Positions 24,494-35,130 of a stretch of DNA of 60,000 nt are shown here, piece by piece. The stretch is from Membranipora membranacea. Taxonomy: Eukaryota > Bryozoa > Gymnolaemata > Cheilostomatida > Membraniporidae. The position numbers and the translations under genes were made by a program. The notes below the pieces were generated by a model, which was given only the letters and a program-made list of their open reading frames with translations, was not told the DNA's origin and did no database searches. Every line of letters begins with the position of its first letter. The first letter of the stretch is position 1. The stretch is taken from contig OU612067.1 in assembly GCA_914767715.1 (NCBI GenBank), positions 31,038,162-31,098,161 of the forward strand, in the 5' to 3' direction.

Positions 24494-25788
24494 TCGTTGT
24501 CACTTTTGAAGACATCGAAACCTAAACAGTATATGAAGTATATGCTATATTAGAATATAAAAATAATACATGCAGAGAAATAATATACAACCAGAATGAA
24601 TGGAGCAATTGATTTACACATCTTCTCAGAAAAGACACCTTGTCTTATGTGGGAGGAGGGTAGTGGTATGAAACCATACTCTAGAGAGAAGAGGTGATTG
24701 TCACCCATAGTGCTCAAAGACCCCGGGACAATTTGGATTATTACTGATAGAAGACATCCTTGATGTTAGAAGGATGAGTTGTTCCATCAGATGGTTTTGC
24801 GATTATGAGAGTTTGAGATTTGTGTGATTTGTGAGAGTTGTTGGTTTGATTTTTAGTTTTGTGGAATGTGGGTAGGGAGAAGCCAGGGTAAATCCCTCCA
24901 GACGAGAGCGGGGATAGAACCCGGGACCTCTCACTTGATAGCAAAGGATGTGATCATTTGCGGCATCAAAGCTCAGCATCACTGTATAGATTACTCACCT
25001 AACCATTGAAGCATGGTGTTATGTACTTTACGGTTCATTCCAATATCTCTCGAGCCAAGTAGATAGAAAAGTTCTGGGTTGTTCAACACATCTGATGCAT
25101 TGTGACCTCTGTATAATGGATAATGGATTTTATCTCCGCTTTCTGGTTAGCTTTCACATTTATACAGCTTCAATGCGGCAATATTTTTGAGTCCCATTTT
25201 TCTATGAGGTCCAGAATCTTGTCCCTTAGTATTACTATATAGACTACATAGATAGATGAGAAGCAAGAACTGTCTCTTATTAGTTTTTAGCTCCCCTGCC
25301 CCCGATTTTCAGCGCCCCCCCCCCTCCAAATCCGATAACTTGAGCCCCAGAGTACGTGTTGGGGCTATTAGCCTTACATTGGCCCAATGTCTAACATCCA
25401 ACGCATTTCACCTTACACATAAATTATCTCAGTGAAATCCCAATATTATTTCTATTATCTACTGAATGATTTCGTATATTTGTATTTCTATATCAAGGGC
25501 TAAGCAAATGTGTTGTGCCTTCAAACTAGGACAATCTGAGAAAAAACATGATTTGGAAAGTTAAAATTTCGGAACTTCTGTAGTGCCTCGATAAAAATAC
25601 CCTTCATGACAGAATTTTTTTCATGAGATCCAATGTACATTTTTCACATTTGGACGATCATACCACGGAGGCTCACATGAAGTCATGATGATATTTTAGT
25701 TTTTTGGTCAATTTGTCCCTTGCCATAAAACTTGTATGTTTATGTATACCCATTTTGCTCTAGGTGACACTCATAGCATCACTTATTC

Positions 25789-25920
25789 CTATAATCTATA
25801 ATCTATAATCTATAATCTATAATCTATAATCTATAATCTATAATCTATAATCTATAATCTATAATCTATAATCTATAATCTATAATTTATAATCTATAAT
25901 CTATAATCTATAATCTATAA
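25789..25920. repeat. 7-bp satellite (AATCTAT)n in pseudogene C intron 4
   Basis: About 18 nearly perfect units of AATCTAT, with one variant unit (AATTTAT) near 25885. Confidence 0.95.
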
Positions 25921-25989
25921 AAAGTATATTCCTTTATATTATAAAGGTTTAAAGTTAGTGAAGTTACATCTGTAAGCTTAATAATTTAA

Positions 25990-26030
25990 ATTTCTCATAA
26001 AGTCCACAAAAGACACCAACTACTTGGTCT
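25990..26030 (-). pseudogene. Duplicate fragment of sulfotransferase exon 4 end
   Basis: The minus strand contains GACCAAGTAGTTGGTGTCTT followed by TTGTGGACTTTATGAG, matching the 3' end of exon 4. Downstream it runs into intron sequence like that of B (TTACAGATGTAACTTCACTAA). The complete exon 4 of C lies separately at 27179-27386, so this is a second, truncated copy in the same intron. Confidence 0.75.
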
Positions 26031-26245
26031 AATCACTAGTATATTTTTATGTGGAATTTGAGGTCGACCTATTTTCAGGGCTCTTCAAGCCATGGAAATG
26101 ACTCCCGGTTCGCACTGATGAGCCCGAATGATCAGCTTGCACTGAGCTGTGCTGACGTCTTTGATCCCAGCGCGGGAGACAGAGCTCAAGTTTAGTGGCG
26201 GCAGATTTTTTGATATTTTTTGTGACAACTTAGCTCCATCTAGGC

Positions 26246-26901
26246 CATGGGTGGGCAACCTTTTTATGAAAAAGGCCACATTTTATGGAGTTTCAACTCG
26301 AAAGGCCGCAAATATCTGTCAAGCCTAAATTTGGAACAGAAGTAACAATTCTGGCAATTCTTTTGGATATACTCTAACAGATTTAGGCATATAAACTGCA
26401 AAATATTGCAAGAAACATAAGCTCAGCAGAGTTACTGGTTCATCTAATCTTCCGATGTTTTGTGGTGTCATGCTTCTCGTGATTTGATTGTGTACATGAC
26501 TATATCCCTGTGTGTCGTGTGTATGGCAGGGTGTGGCAGGGTGTGCGGGAGGGGTGCTGTAGCGCCCTCTCGCAAGGGGGAAATTTTCGCAAAAGATTGT
26601 GAAATAAGAGGCAATTCTTCTGTTCTGAGTTAATTTGAAAAAAAAGCACTGGAAAGTAGTTTGCAACAGCATAGTTATGATATTTTTGTGAAGAATTGCT
26701 TTGGAAGCGAAGCTATAAATGCCTAATACAGAATGGCCACCACACACGAAAATTGTGATATCAGAGTGCTTTGTATACTTGTATATCTACATAACAAAAC
26801 AGGAATTAAAATTAATGCGTAAAAACTTTTACAGGCAAAAGGCCGCAAAATATTCCTCATTAGGCCGCACTGGCAAAAAGGCCGCAGGTTGCCCACAGCT
26901 G
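26246..26901. mobile_element. Non-autonomous hAT element (656 bp), nested
   Basis: The ends CATGGGTGGGCAACC and GGTTGCCCACAGCTG form imperfect inverted repeats. Identical ATCTAGGC duplications flank them (26238-26245 and 26902-26909). The ends, with adjoining AAAGGCCGCA-type words, and the 8-bp duplication fit a hAT element. Outside it, GTGGAATTTGAGGTCGACCT (26051) and AGGCCGACCTCAAAATCCAC (26906) are themselves inverted repeats, so the element probably sits inside another one. Confidence 0.8.
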
Positions 26902-28500
26902 ATCTAGGCCGACCTCAAAATCCACATTGAAACATGGTGATTATAATCTGAAGTACTCTTATTCCTTACTGAAAATTTTGAAAGCAAGCGGCTAGATAAT
27001 ATCTTATAAGTTTTTAGAGTGATATTGTCATGTTTATAAGGTCCAAATAGTGATTCATTGTAAACACTGGTGCTATTGGACCCATTTCCATTAGAACATG
27101 AGAAATCTCAAGATATCTTACACATCTTCACATGCACAAATCATCACTATTAATAGAAGGTACAAATTGGAAGCTTACCTGAAAGCGCTCATAAAGTCCA
27201 CAAAAGACACCAACCACTTGGTCGGCTCCCTTAGAGATGATACAATCACTGTCTGGGGAGGGAAGTACTTAGTATATAAATGTGGATTATATCTGGCATG
27301 CTGTGTAAGCATGTGGGGGTGACTCCTGTTCGGACCTATGTCCCATGTATGGCCTGGGGATAACTCCCGGCTGTTGATGAGATTTCCTATACAATGAAAG
27401 TACATATTGCAGTACAAAAACTGCAAACTGAGTGCGTAAGAAAAATTCTGAAAATGTTACAATTCATGCCGATGACATCACTGCTGTACCAAGGAACGCA
27501 TTCAGCAATATTTATACTGCAGCAATAAATATAGACATTATTGCTGTTCAAACTAAATAATATGACGTTATGATAATAAAAATGAGCTTATTTATATACC
27601 GCTTTATGTAAGCCACAGTGAGTGCTTCTAAGCGGTATTGCACTACATCATTACCGCCCGGTCATTCGGTTCAAACACTCCAAAGCCAACCGTGGCTAAT
27701 GGGGACCTACATCGCATTAAGCGCTGGTACCCATTGGAACACCCTACCGAACTCGGCTTCTCGGGTAACACCATGGTATTAAGAGTGAGCGTAACTGTGC
27801 GTTGGTAGCAGAAGGAATGCATATTTGCTAACATCAACTCACCAACTTGTGTGGACATCATCATATTTCTTTTATATCTGTATCCGTAAGAGTAAAAATA
27901 TGTGTTAGAGACGGTAGTACCCGCTGGTAGGCTGGCGTTGTGCTTATGGTCATCTTTTGGCTTGGGAGAATCTAATAACAATGATATGAAACAATTAAAC
28001 TATGATAATTTTTTCCGCTCATTTGAGTCATAGAGACCATGTTGAATTATTTGTGTGACTCAAAAGACAGGTGTATGATTAGCAATGACTGGTTATGCAC
28101 ATTGTTCTATGTTCTGGAGCTCACAAATTATTCTCCTTGAAGACATAAAATTTTAAGTAATACTGAAAAGAATCAAATATATCATATATTTATAACAGTC
28201 CCGTACTAGAGACTTACATTACTTACATACTTACATTAATATCTGGTGGTTTGCAATCACAATTTGTGAATGTAGTCTACAACAGAATCAAATATAGCGA
28301 AATAAGTCAACATAACTAATAGTCCGGTGGCAGCCCCCTCCTATCTTATCACTTCTATTTACGATTTTGGATGGATAAGGTTTGTCAGTTGTTTCTGTTT
28401 TAGTTTTTCACGCTGATGGCAATGAATATATTGTACCTTACACTAAGTTGCACAATAGGCCCTAATTGCCATAAACGCTGCCAGTAAAGGGGAAGGTGAT

Positions 28501-29187
28501 CAAAAAATGATGATATGGTTTCCAAAATCTGAAAGAGCATGTCATAATCAGTGGATCTACAACCTTACATGGGTCTGCTATTATAAATAGCCGAGATGCA
28601 GCCAACAAAGGTTGCAACACCCCTTATATCACCTGTGTACACCTATCATTATACCTACTAAGCTACTTTTTCAATTATGCTGCTGCCTAAAAAACAGGCT
28701 TCAAATGTTCGTATTGATCTGATTTTTTATGGTGACTTTGTATTGACCCTCCCATCGCATAACACCAGTTTTCAATGCTCTGAGTGTGTCGTTTTTCAAA
28801 TAGAGCGTATTTTGAGGTTTCTTTCATAGTATCATAAAAATTGTCTTTACAAGGTTATATAGCGTGTGAAGCTGTGATTAACTCCTTCAAGTATCATCAA
28901 AAAGGTGTGCAATGCGGAAAAAAAAATTTTGGTCATTGATGGAGTCAATACAAAACCAACATAAAAAAATCAGATCGATACAAACATTTGAAGTCAGTTT
29001 TCGAGGCGACTGCAAAATTGAAAAAGTAGTGTCATTTCAATGATAGTTATACACAGGTGATATAAGGGGGTATTGCAACCGTTGTCGGCCACATCTCGGC
29101 TATTTATAATAGCAGGCCCATGTAAGGTTGTAGATCCACTAATTATGACATGCTCTTTCAGATTTTAACCATATCATCATTTTTTTA
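28501..29187. mobile_element. Large palindromic element upstream of pseudogene C
   Basis: The left end AATGATGATATGGTTTCCAA and following bases through TATTATAAATAGCCGAGATG are mirrored at the right end by CATCTCGGCTATTTATAATA through CATATCATCATT. The palindrome continues with decreasing match toward the centre (AAAAAGTAG and CTACTTTTTC). About 690 bp with no gene. Confidence 0.8.
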
Positions 29188-29324
29188 TCCGACAAAAAAT
29201 AATTTCACATGTTTTTACTTTGTACTCGTACTAAAATATCAAACTAAGGTGAAATACTTACCTTACCACTTACACTTACCACTAACACTTACCATCGACA
29301 AATGGGCCCCTTGGACGCATCAAC

Positions 29325-29485
29325 ATGTGTTTGGATAGTTACTAAAAAATTGGGATAGGACTGTTTTCTCTCAAATCTGGAGGAAGTAGTGAGAATTACA
29401 AAAAGTGGGAAGTGGGCAGAATTGGAGGTGGAAATCTGGAGGGTCCCACCTAAATAGGGAGACTTGGCAAGTATGCGAACCATTG
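29325..29485 (+). repeat. Dispersed repeat, partner inverted at 53180-53335
   Basis: TTACAAAAAGTGGGAAGTGG with flanking CTCAAATCTGGAGGAAGTAG and GGAGGGTCCCACCTAAATAG is repeated in reverse complement at 53180-53335 (CTATTTAGGTGGGACCCTCC ... CCACTTTTTGTAATTCTCAC). The similar motif GGGAG...CCAAATAGGGAGAG near 30250 may be a third, poorer copy. Confidence 0.7.
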
Positions 29486-31740
29486 ATGTACAAAATTCAT
29501 ATCATTATTCTTAGCAGTCAACCCTCCCACTCTGGGTATACTGATCTTGTTTCTCACACCGAGGCTGACAAGTATACTGACCTATGGCTTATAATTCGTA
29601 TGCTACCCAGCCTGCTGTCATATTTAAATTACGATAGTTTTGAGAAGATTTCAAAAGTCTATAACAAAAATAGTTTTCCCTTAATGACAAGATCTGGGAA
29701 AATCCAAAAAAGAAGATTTGGAAAGTAGAAGACAACTTCGGTTTGGGTAGGGAAGGGATGGTAGTAAAGATGGAAGCAGGGAGTCCCAAACTACCTGATG
29801 GAAGGAAAGTTGAATAAAAGTTGATAATAATAATGAAGAATAAAAGAAATGGTGTGGTGTGGTGTGGCGAACTCCAAACCCGGAGTACCACTCTCCGTCC
29901 CGGAGTGCGGGTGCATTTTGTCCCTAGTTTATCATATTTTGAGCTGAAACTTGAACTTTTATATAATGAATTGCCTGATTTTACCTGATTTTGGGAAAAA
30001 AATTGTCATAATTTGTTTGACCTAGGAGGAACAGCCCTCACAAAATTGGTAGGCTAGGCGAAGATATTGAATAGTTGCATACAATGAGCTACGATGTAAG
30101 AAAATACATAGGTAGGCCTATATGTACTATGGAAGTAGGAAATCACAGTTTACCTTGCAAGGAAGTTCCGAAAATTTTCTGAGTGAAGGAAGCTGAAAAG
30201 AAGGAGGAAAAAAAGGGAGATAGGGAGGAGATGGGAATCACCCCTAAAAACTGGGAGCCTCACTACCAAATAGGGAGAGTTGTCAGGTATTGCGAGATAC
30301 TCGCTCACCGTCCCTACCCGCTCACCGTCCCTCACGCTTCATCTAGCTATATAGTAGTGTATATAAACAAATTGTTAATACCTCACAACAAACAAAATGA
30401 AGTGATGTGGAAGCAGAGTCTTTCAGCTCAAAACCAAAACGCTCTATCTGGAAACTCCTCAAAATTCCCAAAATAACCACAGACAGCAGTCGATAGCACT
30501 ACTCAGATCTTCAACAAACACAGGACTTTCTGACGCTCAAAGTTGAAGGATTCATAATTGGGATTGGAACAAAGCTCAATACAGAGTTAAGCCAATAGTG
30601 TTACTCCTTGGTTCAATAAAATCAGAAAACCAGTCCTCTATATTCATTATTTGGACACACCATTTGTCACCCTGGTCTTAGCTTGTAATGAATGAATCTG
30701 ACTAACTAAGCAAGTATGAAATATGTATGGGATTCGTATAATATAGCCCTCTAGTCAAATCTAGATAAAAAGAGAGTGAGAGAATACAGATATCAAAACT
30801 GTGAGCAACGATCTCAAGCTTTGTAAGACAAAAATATTCCATTAAGAGAAGCTCGGTAAAATTGATTTTGACTTTTATCATATAATGAGAAAACTCAAAT
30901 TGGATTGCACCAATTAATGTAATACGTAATCAGAATGCTATATATTGGCGGTCAAACTTAGCCCTATGCTAAGGTTAAAAGCCGTTAGAAGAAATAGCTG
31001 CGATGTAAAAATAATTACCATTATAATATGTAGAAGCGGAGTTGGTTTGTCAAAAGAGTCCTGGACAGAGTAGTTGTCAGTCAATTAGAGGCATCCCAAT
31101 TCTCTAACTCAGCTCAACTGTTCACCGGGCAAGTCCTCTCCCAGTCACGTCCTATCTTCTAGCAAACAGGGATGATTACTTAAAAGCTAAGAATAGCTTT
31201 CAGTAGTTATGGAGAGTGACTCAGTTATTGTCAAATGACGATGCAGAAAGCATTGGTTGGGTGCCATTTAATTACTATAGGTTGTGTTTAAAATTATCTC
31301 AACTTATGAAACAGTAATTTTCCGAATGCACAGCCCGTTGCCTTCTTCACCCTTATCAGTGTAGTTATCCTATTTCCAAACATGTAAAGACAACTCCCGA
31401 TAAATTAAACTTAATTTGGCCTACTTGTTGCCATATATATTGTTGCCATTTTGTTACTGAAGTTCAATGTGACATTCTACAAAACACATTTCCATTGAGA
31501 TGTTGAAAATGGTTGCTACCATCAAGTTTGGTGTCAAGGAACTAAAAACATGACTACTAGGGCCCATTACTAGAGCATACTGGTTTATCTCCCCTGAGGA
31601 GCAACTCTAATCCACATATGTACGAATGTACATCCACAAACCTGAACATCAGCAGACATGTACCTACATACTCAGTTAAAGTATCTCCCAAATACAGAAC
31701 AATCCTCAACTATCCTCACCTATCTCCTCTCTGTCCTGTT
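29486..31740. other. Intergenic, repeats only
   Basis: No gene-like exon is recognised on either strand. About 30915-31245 is an inverted relative of the insertion in intron 8 of copy B. The short frames here lack splice support. Confidence 0.45.
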
Positions 31741-31744
31741 CAGG

Positions 31745-33570
31745 ATTGGAGATACTTCCTGATTTTATCCTTCCATCTATGCTTTGGTCGTCCCCGATTT
31801 CTCCTTCCTTCCACTCTCATCTCATGTACTTTTCTGATGTCATCATCTTCCTCTCTTCTGCACACATGCCCAAACCACTGCAATCTTCTTCTTCTCATCA
31901 AGTCTAACACACTCATGACATTCGCTTCCTGCCTTATACTTTCGTCGGTTTTGTGCTCCTCAAGACTAATTCAAAGACAGTATCGCAACATTCTCATCTC
32001 ACATAATCTTTCCGCAAGATAATCTGTCAATGGCCATGTTTCAGCTCCATACAATAACACCGGGCGTATCACTGTCTTATAGATGAGCACCTTCAACTTC
32101 TGAGGGACTTTCTTGTTGCACAATACTCCCGTCAACTCTCTCCACTTATCCCAGGCTCTGCCGATGCGCACTTGTACCTCTGCCTTGCATACTCCTTTAA
32201 TCTGATGTTGTCACTACTGTCTTTTGGGGGTAGGTACTCAGTTTTTGACCGGCTGACTTTTAGGCCCACATCCCCTAATCTTCTTCTCCAATCCTCTAAT
32301 CTCTCTTCCAGATCGTCTCGACCAAATCATCTGCAAACAGCATACTCCACGGTGTGTCTTCTCCATTGTCATCCGAGATAACATCCGTAATAATTATAAA
32401 AAGTAATGGGCTTTGGGCTGATCCTAGGTGTAGTCCAACTTCCACTCTTATTTCTTCTGTCTCTCCTGCATTTGTTACCGCTCTTGTTGTTGAGTCCTTG
32501 TACATATCCTTGATGATGTCAATGTATACTTCAGGCACATGACGCTTCCTCAGACAATGCCAAATTAGCTCTCTTGGGATGGTATCATACGCCTTTTCCA
32601 GGTCAAAAAATACCATATTCAGCTCCTTGTTGAATTCCCTATACTTCTCCTGTAGCATACGTAGGCAAAACATGGGCTCTGTGGTTGATTTGCCTCTCTG
32701 AAAACCATATTGATTGCCTTTAATCTTGACAAACTCTCTTAACCTCGACTCAATAACTCTCTCATAAAGTTTGAGGGAGTGACTGAGGAGCTTTATACCT
32801 CTGTGATTACCACAACTAAGGGGGTCAAGTGGGACAATTTTGCCACTCATTTGGTATCCCTCGTCTCATAGCTTCCCTGAAACATGATGTTATCCATGTT
32901 GTTCCTTATCATTATCATTTCTATGGGGAGCTCATCAGGTCCCTTCGCTTTATTCAATTTCATCCTTCCTATCTGATTTCCTACTTCCCCCTCCGAGATG
33001 ACCTCAACTGGCCCCTGTACTTTCTCCATTGCTCCTATTTCTGGCGTTCTGTTTTTGGTGTTTAGTAGTTTGTTGAAATACTCTTTCCATCTTTCTTTGA
33101 TGTCCTTATCTTCACTCATGATCGTTCCTTGTTCATCTTTGATGAATACTATCCTATCTATGTCCTTTGATCTCCTTTGCCTTGTCCGTGCTAACTTATA
33201 AATTTTCTTCGGGCCATTTTCTTCTAGATCTTTATACAAATCTTCATAACCTGTCTCTTTCGCTATTGCACACTTCTCTTTGCTGATCATATTCAGTCGT
33301 TTCATTGTCTCCTTATCTTCATCTGATCTCGTTCTCTTCCAGTCTTTGAAAGCTTCTTTCTTATTTTTCACAGCCTCTTGGACTTCTTCGTTCCACCACC
33401 ATGATTCCTTCTCTATGTACCTTCCTTTATTGACTCCAAGTGACTCCTTTGCTGCTTCAATTAATTTGGGTATGTCTCGTTCCATGTGAAATCTCTCACT
33501 TCACTTTGTTCTGCCAACATCTCTGTAACCTTGCAATCCAGCTCGTCTCCCTCTTCCTCTTTGATTTTCA
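31745..33570 (-). pseudogene. Decayed LINE (non-LTR) reverse transcriptase, 5'-truncated
   Basis: Reading the minus strand from about 33570: a linker region with WWWNEEVQEAVKNKKEAF and FNKLLNTKNRTPE, then LNKAKGPDELPIEMI. A frame change near 32850 follows, then the reverse transcriptase blocks NHRGIKLLSHSLKLYERVIE, NQYGFQRGKSTTEPM, VFFDLEKAYDTIPRE, SPLLFIIITDV and the catalytic SMLFADDLV. Next come RPVLLYGAETWPL and a C terminus with RLQWFGHVCRREEDD and NRGRPKHRWKDKI ending near 31748. The architecture is that of invertebrate endonuclease/reverse-transcriptase LINEs. No endonuclease domain remains. Frameshifts and lost residues show it is inactive. It is a different LINE lineage from the fragment at 5750-6550. 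Confidence 0.9.
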
Positions 33571-35124
33571 ACAGAATAATGAAGCTTGCTTAATTGGAAA
33601 AAGCTAATTAAGAGGAAATGGAGCTGAATTGATGTTTTTTCCAACAATTGATATCTAAAATCTCAAACCGGGTAGGTATAAGTGCCCTTAATGAAAAAAC
33701 AGTTGCATCTCTGTAATTTTCATCCATTGTTAATAGACCTTAGCTGTGAGAAAACCTAGAGAAAAAATATACCATAAAATCTGAAGGGAGACTAAATTAT
33801 TAGAATAGTTGTAACAGCAAACTCCAACAAAAAACATTTTGGGAAATCACATGACATGACTAGGCAACTCTGCTCTGACAAGGCAATGAGCAATCATTTA
33901 TTGATGAGTGTTTTGATCCTAAACCCAAAAACTCTTTTTGGGCGAGATGGGGAAAGGAAATATATAAATGTTTACCGAAAGGAGGAAAAGAGAGATAAGA
34001 TTATTCTCAGCAGGTTTAAATCGGTGCTTTGGTCTGCTGATCTCCTGAATGCTCAAAACCATGATCAATCATAACATGTGCATTGTAATTCACCGCTGCC
34101 TGTATGTAACATCATCATGAAAAGGTAAGATTAACACAGGTACACTGGTTTTCTAGTCTCTTGTCCCCCGCCTGCTGACTGCCCCCCGGCCGGGAAAGGG
34201 AAGGGAAGGCTCACATACTCGTAGTATTGCAGGTAGCCTACACATGCTCTCCGGTACACAGGTTCACAGTTTAGCATCATCTTCATTATTGGGCGTATTC
34301 AAAGTATATCATCAAATTATCTATATTTCGAATTGTGTTCAACATTTATCCAACAGGTTAACGATTTGATGAAACATTAGTCTGAGCCCCCCCAGACTCT
34401 TGCCCACCGTACGTTGCCCCCCCCTCTGACCAGGAAACACAGGGAAATAGCAGAGCAATTTCACAAATCACTTCCTTGTTTCACTGTAATAAAATTGATT
34501 ATGAATAATCAATGTAAAATACTATAATACTCAGTTGAGAGCTGCTGCGAATGGGATTTTACACTGATTATTTATAATCAATTTTCTTTCCGTGGAACAA
34601 GTCGCTTTTACCTAATGTGACCTGGAAAATTCCACGGACAATGCGCAATGCGTGTAAAAAATTCCATAATCATGCACTTGGTGAGACTCCGTCAGCTCCG
34701 ACCATTATAATCACATCTTGTGAATAACAACAATAAAGCCATTATAGCTGCTCGCAAGCTTTACAAATTTTTGACACAGGGGCTTGTATCTCTAGTAAAA
34801 AAACAAATATGGCGGACAAATAAAAGAGTTAAATTGTTTGAATTACATAAAGTTGACTCACAAAATCGGTGAGGCGTGTAGAGTGTCCATTAATGCAGAG
34901 CTGCAGTATTTGGAGTAAATGCTTTAATAGGTATGATGAATCACTTCAAAGGGGAAATGTTTTATCCCCTAAATGCCATCAGCGAAGCGTGCCAACAAAT
35001 AGATTAGAAGGTGACGAGAAAAACCGATGCTATAATATTCATGGCTTTGAATTCACTTTACTGCAAGGCGGCGTACGCAATGGATTAAGTTTTTGTAAAC
35101 AAGATTTTGTTGCACTGCTTTACT
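33571..35124. other. Intergenic / 5' flank of the receptor gene
   Basis: No exon is recognised. It contains C-rich strings (TCTGAGCCCCCCCAGACTCT near 34380) that also occur near 14700, indicating a minor dispersed repeat. The receptor promoter must lie here, but no diagnostic element could be fixed. Confidence 0.4.
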
Positions 35125-35130
35125 ATGCTA

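Larger units (their letters stand above)
20835..27971 (-). pseudogene. Galactose-3-O-sulfotransferase pseudogene, copy C (inverted)
   Basis: Minus-strand homologues of exons 3-9 lie at 27843-27971, 27179-27386, 24999-25108, 24494-24521 plus 22952-23062, 22502-22673, 22022-22133 and about 20835-20965. Defects seen: no exon 1 or 2 found upstream; exon 3 lacks a net 49 bp that covers the whole PAPS 5'-phosphosulfate loop and shifts the frame; exon 6 is split by 1431 bp with 7 bp lost; one base is missing in exon 6 (CTTAT-CTTCTC); four bases are missing in exon 7; TAG stands at the start of exon 8; the last base before the exon 7 donor is changed; TGA falls in exon 9. Exons 4 and 5 remain open and the 3' PAPS motif is still visible. 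It cannot make an active enzyme. Convergent with B. Confidence 0.92.

Noticed and set aside
31618-32022. 134-residue plus-strand frame
   Set aside because: Shadow of the minus-strand LINE. The reverse strand carries recognisable reverse transcriptase and C-terminal motifs.
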